Positions 8,648-16,530 of a DNA stretch of 32,086 nucleotides are shown piece after piece. A model generated the notes under the pieces. The model did no database searches. It saw nothing but the letters and a program-made list of their open reading frames with translations, and had not been told where the DNA came from. Source of the stretch: Lachnospiraceae bacterium (lineage in GTDB: Bacteria > Bacillota > Clostridia > Lachnospirales > Lachnospiraceae); contig JAFUGT010000068.1 in the NCBI GenBank assembly GCA_017469275.1, forward strand, positions 1-32,086, in the 5' to 3' direction. Each line of letters begins with the position of its first letter. Within the stretch, counting starts at the first letter, position 1. A program made the translations under genes and the position numbers.

Positions 8648-8696
8648 AATTAAACCTGCACCATGGGTATATTATCCCAAAAATGCAGGTTTAATT
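8648..8696 (-). terminator. Hairpin terminator after the BspA-type remnant
   Basis: A perfect 13-bp stem is formed by AATTAAACCTGCA (8648-8660) and TGCAGGTTTAATT (8684-8696). The minus strand continues as TTTTATGC. It probably ended the transcript of the leucine-rich repeat gene whose remnant lies just upstream; an extra GGG/CCC pair can form inside the loop. Confidence 0.65.
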
Positions 8697-8743
8697 CCAT
8701 TATTTTGTATTATTCGGTTGGTTTTGATGTCTATTCGGTAAAA

Positions 8744-8947
8744 CTATTTAATCTTGTTTTTCTTGCTAAGTCCCTTCTTTCTGAACAACTTTGTATACGC
8801 TTTCTTCTTACTCTTAGGAACCTTAATAACTGTCTTTGTATTAACACCCTTAAATGCATTTTTATCAACATTCTTATTATTAAGCTTTGTCGTCTTAAAT
8901 AATATTGTCTTAAGCTTCTTATTGCCTGCAAATACCTTATCGGCAAT
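8744..8947 (-). pseudogene. C-terminal remnant of a BspA-type leucine-rich repeat protein
   Basis: The minus strand encodes 67 residues with no start codon: it opens just after a TAA and reads IADKVFAGNKKLKTI, then NVDKNAFKGVNTKTVIKVP, and ends in a lysine-rich tail. This matches the last repeat and tail of BspA-like (LRR_5) surface proteins, where NAFKG, KVPKSK and AYTKLFRKKG are characteristic. Everything upstream is gone, and the next 100 bp lead to the AbiE-like gene. It is a fossil of a larger surface-protein gene probably lost by deletion. Confidence 0.7.
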
Positions 8948-9053
8948 TTACTACCAAATTATTGTTGCTCTAGTTTGCTTACATATGCAGCCAAAAACGA
9001 AACACAACCTCTCAAAAAGAAATATCTTATTTCTCCGTACAAAGTCTTATCTC

Positions 9054-9806
9054 TTACAGGTAAATCTCCTTCAGCAACTCCACACCCCTATCTCTATCAA
9101 AAGGCATTCCCATCTGTAAAAACCTTACTTCCGACTCATCCACTAAGCTGATTTCTTCAATATATCTTCGAATGCTTTTTGTCACCAATCCCTCTGATTC
9201 AACTTTAGTTCCCATGGTGACAATCTGTAACAATCGGAATACATCGTATTTATGTTTCTTTAAATCCTTTTCATTGACATGTTCTCCGGCTCTTTTTCTG
9301 TCCAAAAGGTTGATCCACGCATACATTTTAAACGGAATAAGATGCTCTGCACCTAGAACACCAATTCCGTCAACCACTCTGCGTCCGTACATCATAAAAT
9401 TATAGAAATCATCGTTCAAAAGAATTGCTGATAAACTGGACGCATCATCATCAATATGAATTGGAATGATTCCCTCTTCTATTTCAAGATAATAGCCAGG
9501 CTTTCTTGAAAATAACTCAATCATAGTAGGATAACCGGTTTTGCCCTCTGTGAAACGGTAAAAGTGCATATTTTCTTCATTCTTCCATCCACACTTATAA
9601 CCACCTTCTTTTATGTATTCCCAGAATATAGTTGCAAATTCCGTGAAGTTATCTTCCATAATCAAAATCATATCAATATCTTTTGTCGCCCGAAATGGCA
9701 GATCGGCCTCTGTAAGCAAAATATCACAGGCAGTTCCACCGATAATAGTATAATAATTTGTATAATCCTTAAACTTTTCTCTAAATGAATCTATTCCCAG
9801 CACCAT
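9054..9806 (-). CDS. AbiEii-like nucleotidyltransferase (type IV toxin candidate)
   Basis: This 250-residue protein has the fold signature of AbiEii-type nucleotidyltransferases, the toxin half of type IV toxin-antitoxin and phage abortive infection systems. It shows the glycine motif IIGGTACDIL at 21-30 and the metal-binding pair D43-I-D45 in ATKDIDMIL. A later KMYAWINLLDRKRAGEHVNE, then KHKYDVFRL, matches the conserved helical part of the family (K..AW..L..RK, KH..DVFRL). A candidate third acidic residue is E98 or nearby in MIELFS. The ATG follows the TAA of the upstream regulator with no gap, so the two are translationally coupled. In studied relatives the enzyme is thought to act on nucleotides or tRNA; the target here is unknown. 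Confidence 0.75.
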   Translation of the reverse strand: MVLGIDSFREKFKDYTNYYTIIGGTACDILLTEADLPFRATKDIDMILIMEDNFTEFATIFWEYIKEGGYKCGWKNEENMHFYRFTEGKTGYPTMIELFSRKPGYYLEIEEGIIPIHIDDDASSLSAILLNDDFYNFMMYGRRVVDGIGVLGAEHLIPFKMYAWINLLDRKRAGEHVNEKDLKKHKYDVFRLLQIVTMGTKVESEGLVTKSIRRYIEEISLVDESEVRFLQMGMPFDRDRGVELLKEIYL

Positions 9807-10757
9807 TTATAGTTCCTCCAACAGTTTCTCAATACACATTTCTATTCTTTCGTCTTCGTTACTTTTGAATGTACATGCCAATGAAACAGGATCAACACAC
9901 CCTCCTCTCGCAAAATAAGATGGATTATATTTCCATAATTGAACCTTCAAGCAGTCATCCGGGTTCTCAGATCTGGCATCCACAATTACTAACTTTCCGG
10001 CAACTTCTTCACCCTTGTAGATCGCGCACTCCTTTATTCTGGGCGGATTCAATTCTGACTTATAACTAAGAGCAGTTTCACCTGCAACAAATGATTCAAA
10101 TGTTGCTTTGTTTCTCATAATTATAATTTCTTTTTGAACCGGATTAATCAAATATACTTTTGCATTTTCGTAATACTCTTTGCGTGGGTAGTTCCTCATA
10201 ATAGAAATCTCTGTTCCGGATTTTATCTGCCTGATTAGTCCCATTTTCTCTAATTGAGCCGTTGCCCTTGTTATAGAGGTTTTTGTAAGATTTAGCTTAT
10301 TTGCAGCCTCACTTTTCAACGTAGATTCCTCATCATCCATATATAAAAGTTCCAAGAACACCATCTGCGTTGCCGGCATCATTTTGTCTCTCTTGACAAG
10401 TTGTTTTTTATAAACATCCTGTAATACAATCCCCATAAAAGGTAAAAAAACATTTCCCGGTAAATCCACAAATGGAACTCCGTTTTTCACCATTGCATTT
10501 CGCATAGACACACTGTTTATTGCCACTTCATATGCTACAGGACACTGCAATGCTTCCTCATACTTTGTCTTTTGCTTTTTCATCGCAGCAATACTTAATT
10601 CCTTTTCCTGCACAACATCAACGATAGCAAAGTTAACGCCATATATTTCAACCATTGCAATATCACGTACAGTCATAAAAATCGGCAGTGGTAATATATT
10701 ATTGTATTGTGCTATTTTTACTTTGCATCCAAAATACTGCTCTAATTGCTTTTTCAT
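9807..10757 (-). CDS. AbiEi-like winged-helix regulator (type IV antitoxin candidate)
   Basis: The 316-residue protein lies directly upstream of the nucleotidyltransferase and is likely its antitoxin and repressor. A winged helix-turn-helix sits in the middle (about 130-185: VFLELLYMDDEES, KLNLTKTSITRATAQLEKMG), not at the N-terminus as in classic AbiEi. The C-terminal part contains AGETALSYKSELNPPRIKEC at about 226-245, which resembles the AbiEi C-terminal domain (GESAL.Y...L.PP). The N-terminal 120 residues (FAIVDVV, GVPFVDLPGNVFLPFMGIVL) form a separate domain I do not recognise with certainty. The start has AAGGAG upstream. An inverted repeat lies within its promoter, which supports autoregulation. 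A MarR-like annotation is also possible. Confidence 0.65.
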   Translation of the reverse strand: MKKQLEQYFGCKVKIAQYNNILPLPIFMTVRDIAMVEIYGVNFAIVDVVQEKELSIAAMKKQKTKYEEALQCPVAYEVAINSVSMRNAMVKNGVPFVDLPGNVFLPFMGIVLQDVYKKQLVKRDKMMPATQMVFLELLYMDDEESTLKSEAANKLNLTKTSITRATAQLEKMGLIRQIKSGTEISIMRNYPRKEYYENAKVYLINPVQKEIIIMRNKATFESFVAGETALSYKSELNPPRIKECAIYKGEEVAGKLVIVDARSENPDDCLKVQLWKYNPSYFARGGCVDPVSLACTFKSNEDERIEMCIEKLLEEL

Positions 10758-10787
10758 ATAGCGTCTCCTTGTAACATATTTTTATAT

Positions 10788-10830
10788 ATAATAACATATC
10801 ATCTGTTATTTTACAATAATTTATGTTATT
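10788..10830 (-). promoter_or_regulatory. Promoter and operator of the AbiE-like pair
   Basis: TTGTAA (10811-10816) and TATTAT (10788-10793) are exactly 17 bp apart on the minus strand. An inverted repeat, AATAACA (10790-10796) and TGTTATT (10804-10810), occupies the spacer and part of the -10 box. A third half-site, TGTTATT (10824-10830), lies just upstream of the -35. A bound dimer would block polymerase, as expected for an autoregulated antitoxin operon. Confidence 0.7.
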
Positions 10831-10972
10831 TCATTACAATCCGATAAGATTCTATATTTTCACGTAAATAAAAAGAAATCCTCACCGGAACTCCTTTCAC
10901 CGCAAATTAAGATTCTCCCATTTCTGTTTTATTTATACCGATATTGTTTCTCCAATAATCTCTTTTCCGCCA

Positions 10973-12508
10973 TTACCCTATCTTAATAATGTCTGTACCA
11001 ACCTTTTCCTGAAATCTGACATCATGCTCTACCAATAGCATTGTAGGATTATATTGCAGAATCAGTTTTTCAATCTGCATCCGGGAGAATACATCGATGA
11101 AATTCAACGGTTCATCCCAGATATATAAATGGGCAGGAGTGATCAGACTTGCAGCAATCAATACCTTTTTCTTCTGACCTTCTGAAAAGTCCTCCATATT
11201 CTTCACGAACTGTTCCCGTCCAAGATCAAGCTGCCTGAGTACTGCGAGAAAAAGGCTTTCATTAAGCCCTTGGCTCTCACAATATTTCCGCAAAGTTCCC
11301 GATAAAAAAGACGTATCCTGATTGACATAAGATATCGTCATGCCCGATGCAACATCTAAATCCCCGGATATGAGCAGTCTCGAATCATTTCCCCACTCCC
11401 GTTGATCTGCTTGCCGCAATATTGCTTTCAGAATACTCGATTTACCGCATCCGTTTTCTCCGGAAAGGATAATTCTCTCATTGCGCTTTACCTGAAAGCG
11501 CAGATCCGTAAACAATCTTTCCTTGGTGCCCTCATATCCAAGCGACAGATTGTTCGCATTAATAAGTACTTCCTTATGGAATCTGAGCGGTTCTATTTTC
11601 AGATCAGATACTCTTTCAACATCCTGTAACAATCCTTCTTTCTCTTCAATTTCCCTGTCAATACGTTTCTCATAAGACTTGACCCGTGCTTGCATCTTTT
11701 TAGTTTTTGCGCCAATAAAGGATCTGGTCGAAATACTTCTGTCATGTTCCTTAACCGGATCATATCCTATCTTGGAGTTTTCGTTCTTTTCTGCCCACCG
11801 GCTACTCCTATCGGCTGCAGCTTTCAATTTGCCGATTTCTTTAAGATGCTTTTCATTCTCTGCCTGTTGAAATGCGTCCTTCTTCTCCTTATTTTCCCAC
11901 CAGGTTGAAAAATTGCCGGTCTGCACCTCTATTGTAGACCTGTTCAAAACAAGCACATGGTCACATACGCCATCCAGCAGGTCCCTGTCATGTGACACAA
12001 GGATAAAGCCCTTTTTTGAAGCCAGATACTCTTTTACAATATCACGTGCCTCCGTGTCCAGATGGTTTGTAGGCTCGTCTATCAGTAGAAACTCGTTTTC
12101 AGCCGCAAAAAGGACTGCCAGCATCACCCTTGTTCGCTCTCCGAAACTAAGCGTCCCAAACGGTCTGTACAAACATTCCGAATCCATCTTAAGCTCATTC
12201 ATCTGGATCAGCACCTGCCAGATTTCAATCTGTGGCTTCCACCTTTCTATGAGATCTACCGCATTTTGGGTTAAATCCAGGTCGGATATCATATACGGAA
12301 AATAATCAAAGCAGGTAGCTGTCTTAATGCTGCCATGGTAAGAATATCTTCCCATGAAAAGGTTCAACAGAGTTGTCTTGCCCTTACCATTTCTTCCGAT
12401 CAGTCCCAACTTCCAATCTGTATCAATACTGAAGGACACATTTTTCAGAACATCGTCAGCACTCCCGTCATAGGAGAACGTCAGGTCAGTCACTTGTATC
12501 TGTGCCAT
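10973..12508 (-). CDS. ABC-F ribosomal protection protein, Lsa/Vga type
   Basis: The product is 511 residues from the start at 12508, which has GGAGGT 7 nt upstream; a longer frame opens at 12661 but contains the leader terminator and has no proper site. It has two ATP-binding cassettes and no membrane segments. The first has Walker A GRNGKGKTT, signature LSFGE and Walker B LLIDEPTNHLD; the second has GENGCGKSS, FSEGQ and YIWDEPLNFID. The linker between them (about 180-310) is basic and helical, the part that reaches into the ribosome in antibiotic-resistance ABC-F proteins. Length and signatures fit the Lsa/Vga/Vml group, which confer resistance to lincosamides, streptogramin A and pleuromutilins. 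The drug range is inferred from the family. A leader with attenuator features lies upstream. Confidence 0.85.
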   Translation of the reverse strand: MAQIQVTDLTFSYDGSADDVLKNVSFSIDTDWKLGLIGRNGKGKTTLLNLFMGRYSYHGSIKTATCFDYFPYMISDLDLTQNAVDLIERWKPQIEIWQVLIQMNELKMDSECLYRPFGTLSFGERTRVMLAVLFAAENEFLLIDEPTNHLDTEARDIVKEYLASKKGFILVSHDRDLLDGVCDHVLVLNRSTIEVQTGNFSTWWENKEKKDAFQQAENEKHLKEIGKLKAAADRSSRWAEKNENSKIGYDPVKEHDRSISTRSFIGAKTKKMQARVKSYEKRIDREIEEKEGLLQDVERVSDLKIEPLRFHKEVLINANNLSLGYEGTKERLFTDLRFQVKRNERIILSGENGCGKSSILKAILRQADQREWGNDSRLLISGDLDVASGMTISYVNQDTSFLSGTLRKYCESQGLNESLFLAVLRQLDLGREQFVKNMEDFSEGQKKKVLIAASLITPAHLYIWDEPLNFIDVFSRMQIEKLILQYNPTMLLVEHDVRFQEKVGTDIIKIG

Positions 12509-12538
12509 ACACATCACCTCCGAAATCTTTAATGGCAC

Positions 12539-12569
12539 AAAAAAATCTGCTCCAAGCCGAAAGCAGATT
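12539..12569 (-). terminator. Intrinsic terminator in the ABC-F leader (attenuator)
   Basis: The stem AATCTGCT/AGCAGATT (12544-12551 and 12562-12569) is followed on the minus strand by six T residues. It lies about 30 nt upstream of the ABC-F start, after the promoter and a short leader ORF, so transcripts would stop here unless the hairpin is prevented from forming. Its loop carries TTCGGC, which can pair with GCCGAA further up in the leader. Confidence 0.8.
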
Positions 12570-12593
12570 ACACGTACAAATGAAGACCTATTA

Positions 12594-12658
12594 TATGCCG
12601 AAAAAGAGCACCACTTCAGGATGGCTTCAAAATGAATACGATAATCCAATTCGGCATA
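12594..12658 (-). promoter_or_regulatory. Alternative long-range stem in the ABC-F leader
   Basis: On the minus strand TATGCCGAA (12650-12658) pairs perfectly with TTCGGCATA (12594-12602), a 9-bp stem. The first arm lies inside the leader ORF, so a ribosome stalled on the ORF would hide it. The same GCCGAA could also reach the loop of the terminator. This is the architecture of translation-coupled attenuators. Confidence 0.6.
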
Positions 12659-12699
12659 CACAAACAGACCTTCTCAGGCCATACTACTTTTGTTCGCAT
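12616..12699 (-). CDS. Leader peptide of the ABC-F gene (27 residues)
   Basis: An ATG at 12697-12699 opens a 27-codon frame ending TGA at 12616-12618. The peptide begins MRTKVVWPEK and ends VFILKPS. Its ribosome site is poor (TTTGGTAA); an internal ATG in the same frame at 12655-12657 has GAGAAGG upstream and could be the real start. It sits between the promoter and the terminator, where regulatory peptides of antibiotic-induced ABC-F and erm genes are found. Confidence 0.45.
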   Translation of the reverse strand: MRTKVVWPEKVCLCMPNWIIVFILKPS

Positions 12700-12776
12700 T
12701 TACCAAATCAAATTATCTATTCTTCATTTCCTCACCCACACACTGTTAGTGTGCCCTTCTCTTTTTATTAGCACTG

Positions 12777-12805
12777 ATAATACTACATATTTCCAGTTAT
12801 TGCAA
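12777..12805 (-). promoter_or_regulatory. Promoter of the ABC-F gene
   Basis: TTGCAA (12800-12805) and TATTAT (12777-12782) are separated by 17 bp on the minus strand, giving a start near 12770 and a leader of about 260 nt. A small hairpin (CACACT/AGTGTG, about 12740-12756) forms near the 5' end of the transcript. Confidence 0.7.
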
Positions 12806-12858
12806 CAAAAAAATTATCAAATTCAACCTGACATGATTTTGTGTCACAATAGTTGCAC

Positions 12859-12881
12859 AAAAAACGGAGCCACCGGCTCCG
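12859..12881 (-). terminator. Rho-independent terminator after the YhcG remnant
   Basis: A GC-rich 7-bp stem, CGGAGCC and GGCTCCG, with a 3-base loop is followed on the minus strand by six T residues. It insulates the ABC-F promoter from upstream transcription. Confidence 0.85.
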
Positions 12882-12898
12882 AATAATGCATACTATTT

Positions 12899-13163
12899 TT
12901 CTTGTTTTACCAGCGACAATAATCTCTTTCTGTCTTCCTATAAAGGCAAATCCTGAACCAAGCTCTAACAAGAAGCGTGTAATATTCTGCTCTAATGCAT
13001 CTTCCAACTCTTCCTCATCATATCCTATAGGAAGTGATACAAAACCGAAATCATAAGTATCTTTTACTATTTCCTGTGCAAGTTTTCCTTGTATGGCAGG
13101 AAGTTTTTCCGCAAAATTAGTAAGTGCATTACCTGATGATTGATATAAATTAGCTTTAATCAT
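12899..13163 (-). pseudogene. Fragment of a YhcG/DUF1016 (PD-(D/E)XK) nuclease
   Basis: About 88 residues match the middle of the YhcG family: SSGNALTNFAEKLPAIQGKL, then KDTYDFGFVSLP, YDEEELEDALEQNI and RFLLELGSGFAFIGRQKEI. In complete proteins this is followed by the DLLFYH catalytic strand, which is missing here: after GRQKEIIVAG the frame runs into the terminator and the ABC-F promoter and stops at 12783. The large N-terminal domain is also missing. The ATG at 13163 is probably accidental. Both ends are lost, so the gene is dead. Confidence 0.75.
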
Positions 13164-13287
13164 AAAATTGTCTCCGTTTCACTTCGGTCGGTGAAAAGCC
13201 GCTCAATGGGGTTTCATTTTCCCGAAATCCGGCAAAAAGGGGGATTTCATAGTTAAAAGATGTTAAATTATCTTCCGGAATAACTTA

Positions 13288-14190
13288 TTACTTATTTGTT
13301 GCCTTTTCAGTTTTTGTCTTCTTTATACAAATGGCACCTGCCAGAACGACCATTGGAATCATACTTATAATGCCGATATATGCCGGTCCGAGAATCGCCT
13401 TGTCTGCATATTCAGGCTTTGTCATATAAGCAAATATGGTAAATGCGTTTATTGCTCCGTGCATCAGGGACGGCATCCAGATCGTACCTGTCTTTTCATA
13501 TACATAGTCAAGCAGAAGGCCCATCGCAGCGGTACAAAGACAGAATATGACCGGTCCAAGTACCGGCGCACCAAGGTACTCTTTGCCGTATTCATATCCT
13601 GCAAGGAGCATAACCGGCCAGTGCCAGCAGCCCCAGACCATGCCTCCGACAATACGCCCTTTCGTGACACCAAGTTTTTCCTTAAGGTACGGGTACATGG
13701 CACCCCGCCATCCAATCTCTTCTCCCAGGGCAAAGAGTATATTAAGAAAAGGTGCTATAGTAACAGCCTGAATCGTGCTGATTATCAGATAGGATTTAAC
13801 CGTAAGTCCCTGTGCTTCCAACTGTTCAAGCGCTCCCGCATCCTGCAGGATGCTTCTGAGTGTCTCAAACTCACCATCATACGCATTCGGAAAGAACACA
13901 AAGAAAAGCACGCCGCCTATGATACTGAGCACCGCAGGCATCCACAGTGAGAAGAAAATGTACCTGATTTTTCCCTTCAAATGAGGGATAAATCCCATAC
14001 CTTTAAGCGGGATTTTCGCAATCAGTACAGATAGAAGCGGCATATACATGGATACTGCCATAATAACTCTAAAAACCGTATTATCTCCTTTGTTTGCAAA
14101 GATACTTGCAATGATCTGTAAAATCCATCCGAGAACAAAAGCTCCGATCATAAATATCGTAAATTGTTTTTTACTTGTCTTAGTTGCCAT
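13288..14190 (-). CDS. CPBP-family intramembrane metalloprotease
   Basis: This 300-residue protein has seven or eight hydrophobic segments and the CPBP (CAAX protease and bacteriocin-processing) motifs: EEIGWRG at about 157-163, WGCWHWP at 186-192, and a further histidine in LMHGAIN at about 244. The paired glutamates and the histidines are the catalytic residues of this family. Relatives cleave prenylated proteins, process or resist bacteriocins, or degrade membrane proteins. The ATG at 14190 overlaps the end of the XRE regulator gene by 11 bp, with GGAGG 9 nt upstream, so it is translationally coupled to it. The pairing suggests the regulator controls it. The substrate is unknown. Confidence 0.85.
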   Translation of the reverse strand: MATKTSKKQFTIFMIGAFVLGWILQIIASIFANKGDNTVFRVIMAVSMYMPLLSVLIAKIPLKGMGFIPHLKGKIRYIFFSLWMPAVLSIIGGVLFFVFFPNAYDGEFETLRSILQDAGALEQLEAQGLTVKSYLIISTIQAVTIAPFLNILFALGEEIGWRGAMYPYLKEKLGVTKGRIVGGMVWGCWHWPVMLLAGYEYGKEYLGAPVLGPVIFCLCTAAMGLLLDYVYEKTGTIWMPSLMHGAINAFTIFAYMTKPEYADKAILGPAYIGIISMIPMVVLAGAICIKKTKTEKATNK

Positions 14191-14809
14191 CACCGGATAC
14201 CTCCTTTGTAAGTACTTTCTTCTGATAACTCCACTTACCGCACGCCGGGCATTTCATGTATCTTGTTCTTCCGATATGCGGCGCAAGATTGGTCTGCCAG
14301 TAAGTAGGAATATGTCGGTCAAAGCATTTCTGACACTCATAATATCCGGCTTTCTGCTCGATACCCACCGCTATGAATGCAACCGTTACGATCATCACCA
14401 CGGCAAAGACTATAAGACCTGCCCGTAGCCCTGTCGGCATTTCCACATATGCAGCAACGCCGCATAATAAAAGCCCTGCGATTGTTGCAGGTGCGACAAT
14501 CAGTATTTCAAGATTAAGCAGCTGCCTGTTCTTCTCATCAACCTCTCTTCTCATTGCAAGAAGATTTTCCTCTGCTTTTTTGTTGTAAGTATCTGTCATG
14601 ATTCTTTCGCCCGACAGGAGTTCGTTTACATTGATATTTAAAAGCTCGCACAGTTCCAGCATGATTCCCGCATCAGGTAAAGATTTTGCGGTTTCCCACT
14701 TACTGACCGCGCGGTCGCTGATTCCAAGCTTCTCAGCAAGAGCCGCCTGGGTCATTCCTTGTTCCTTTCTGCAGGATGCTATGAATTTTCCGATTTTGAT
14801 TTGGTCCAT
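14180..14809 (-). CDS. XRE-family regulator with membrane helices and zinc ribbon
   Basis: Residues 5-66 are a Cro/C1-type helix-turn-helix (GMTQAALAEKLGISDRAVSK). A short charged coil follows at 75-98, then two membrane helices at about 100-121 and 130-150. The C-terminal 50 residues carry two CxxC pairs (CQKC at 159-162 and CPAC at 187-190) expected to bind zinc. The protein is therefore a membrane-tethered DNA-binding regulator of a type common in Firmicutes, perhaps sensing envelope state. Its ribosome site is AAAGGAGG. It overlaps the CPBP gene downstream and probably forms an operon with it. The DNA target is not known. Confidence 0.82.
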   Translation of the reverse strand: MDQIKIGKFIASCRKEQGMTQAALAEKLGISDRAVSKWETAKSLPDAGIMLELCELLNINVNELLSGERIMTDTYNKKAEENLLAMRREVDEKNRQLLNLEILIVAPATIAGLLLCGVAAYVEMPTGLRAGLIVFAVVMIVTVAFIAVGIEQKAGYYECQKCFDRHIPTYWQTNLAPHIGRTRYMKCPACGKWSYQKKVLTKEVSGDGN

Positions 14810-15000
14810 ATCGGGCTCCTCCTTTCATGTCTCCACTATATCGCCGGATAGGATTTTTTAACACGAACCAGTGGTTGATATGCCGGGAAGCCTTTATTAT
14901 AAGGGAACTCTACTGTTGGTTGAGTCCATTTTACAAAGCAGTTTTCGGTCAAGCCGGAATTCAAAGTACTTTTTAGCATTCTCAACGTATCCAAACAATC

Positions 15001-16329
15001 CTATTCATCTTCTTCATCAATAGCAGCAAACTTTTCCTTCATGGTTGGATTATTCCTGGTCAGCTTCTTTATTGAAAGATCATCTAATTTCTTGTTGGCA
15101 AGTCGCAACTGATTATCAGACGCCAATAACTCTTCCCTTACCTTCTGTAAATGCTGTATTGTCTTGTCAATCTCATCAATTGCCTTTGTAAATCTCTTGT
15201 TGGCCTGACCGTAATTGTATGAAAATTTGTCCTTAAAATCATTCAGGGTATTTTCAAAGTTGGAGACATCTATATTTCTGTTCTGAATCTCCACTAACTC
15301 TTTCTTGATATCAAGTGTATTGAGTGCTGCATTTCTTAAAAATGTTATGACCGGAATGAAGAACTGCGGTCTTATCACATACATCTTCGGATACTTGTGA
15401 GACACATCAACTATGCCTGTATTATAGTATTCATTGTCACTTTCCAACATTGATACCAGAACAGCATATTCACATCCCTTCTCATTCCTGTCTTTGTCAA
15501 GCTCCTTGAAGAAGTCCTCATTCTTATGTTTGGTTGCAGTTTCATCTGCCTCATTCTTCATTTCAAACATGATTGAAATATACTCTACGCCATCCTGACT
15601 CTCTCTGAATATATAATCACCTTTACTTCCGGTTCTAGCATCGTTATCCTTTTCAAAATATGCATTCTGAAAACCTGTGGCACGCAATTTGTTAAACTCA
15701 TTCTCGCAGTGCTTCTCAAGACTTTCTCCGATCATTTTCGTGGATTGCTGAAGTTTGAAATTCTTATACTGCTCAATCTGTTCATCCTTAAGTCGCATTT
15801 CGACCTGATGTTTTTCCTCAATGCTCTTTTCTTTTAACTGATACTCTAATTCCTTCTGTTTAATTTCACTTTCAAGTGCCATTATCTTTTCTTCATTTTT
15901 CATGACAGCATTCTTTATGGCAATTTCGTTGTCCTTATCCTTACTTTTCATCTCTGCCATCAATTCTGTAATTTTCGTATTCTGTTCCTGTAACGCTTCC
16001 TTAACTGCGATTTCTTTCTCTTTATCTTTTCCCTTAAGTTCCGCCTGAAGCTGCTTTAACTCAGAATCCTTCTGCATGGTATTTAATTTATTCTGACTTT
16101 CCAAGTCACTTACCTGCGATTTAAGTTTGGAAATTATCTTATCGGATTCAGCCTTAGCCTCAAGCATATTTTTCTGTATCAGCGACTCCTGCCTCTCTTC
16201 AACAGCTTTCATATTCTGTTCGATCTGTTTTTCGAACTCTTTATCTCTGACCTGACTGACTATTGCCGCATAACTGGCTTCATCAATTGTAAATTCTTTC
16301 CCGCAATTCGGACATTTAATCTGAGACAT
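15001..16329 (-). CDS. DUF2130 protein: zinc ribbon, long coiled coil and nuclease-like domain
   Basis: I start this at 16329 because GGGAGG lies 8 nt upstream and the product then begins MSQIKCPNCGKEF, a typical DUF2130 zinc-binding opening. The product is 442 residues. Residues about 30-205 are a charged coiled coil. A PD-(D/E)XK-like region follows (GDYIFRE, then IMFEMKNEADETA, KDRNEKGCEYAVLVSML), in which D, E and K fit a nuclease core. The C-terminal 110 residues are again helical and end in an acidic EEDE tail. The family is widespread but its role is not established. It sits alone, separated from neighbours by hairpins. Confidence 0.85.
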   Translation of the reverse strand: MSQIKCPNCGKEFTIDEASYAAIVSQVRDKEFEKQIEQNMKAVEERQESLIQKNMLEAKAESDKIISKLKSQVSDLESQNKLNTMQKDSELKQLQAELKGKDKEKEIAVKEALQEQNTKITELMAEMKSKDKDNEIAIKNAVMKNEEKIMALESEIKQKELEYQLKEKSIEEKHQVEMRLKDEQIEQYKNFKLQQSTKMIGESLEKHCENEFNKLRATGFQNAYFEKDNDARTGSKGDYIFRESQDGVEYISIMFEMKNEADETATKHKNEDFFKELDKDRNEKGCEYAVLVSMLESDNEYYNTGIVDVSHKYPKMYVIRPQFFIPVITFLRNAALNTLDIKKELVEIQNRNIDVSNFENTLNDFKDKFSYNYGQANKRFTKAIDEIDKTIQHLQKVREELLASDNQLRLANKKLDDLSIKKLTRNNPTMKEKFAAIDEEDE

Positions 16330-16406
16330 AACCATTCCTCCCTGTATCATTTCTAATACACACTCTGCACAATTACCTGCTCACAACTTCTGCGTCTAAT
16401 ATTTAA

Positions 16407-16433
16407 GCAATCCTAATCCTTAGTTAGGATTGC
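16407..16433. repeat. 10-bp inverted repeat upstream of the DUF2130 gene
   Basis: GCAATCCTAA (16407-16416) and TTAGGATTGC (16424-16433) form a perfect hairpin with a 7-base loop about 80 bp upstream of the DUF2130 start. There is no T run, so it is more likely an operator or a leader hairpin than a terminator. Confidence 0.5.
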
Positions 16434-16478
16434 ACTAATTTTCTATTATTCTACCTTAAAATAATTAAATATACAACG

Positions 16479-16514
16479 AAAAAGACCACGAACACATATA
16501 GAATTCGTGGTCTT
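16479..16514 (-). terminator. Rho-independent terminator of the prepilin-like gene
   Basis: A perfect 11-bp stem, AAGACCACGAA and TTCGTGGTCTT, is followed on the minus strand by TTTTTC. It begins 17 bp after the stop codon of the prepilin-like gene. Confidence 0.85.
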
Positions 16515-16530
16515 CATTATCATTTTTCGA

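Noticed and set aside
8731..8946. Arginine-rich frame overlapping the BspA remnant
   Set aside because: It is an alternative frame of the leucine-rich repeat fossil; the frame with the NAFKG and KVPKSK motifs is the meaningful one.
12509..12661. Longer ABC-F protein starting at 12661
   Set aside because: The extra 51 residues span the terminator and leader and lack a ribosome site; the GGAGGT before 12508 fits the family N-terminus.
13224..13248. Hairpin GAAATCC/GGATTTC as terminator of the CPBP gene
   Set aside because: The stem is only 7 bp with an 11-base loop and no T run on the minus strand.
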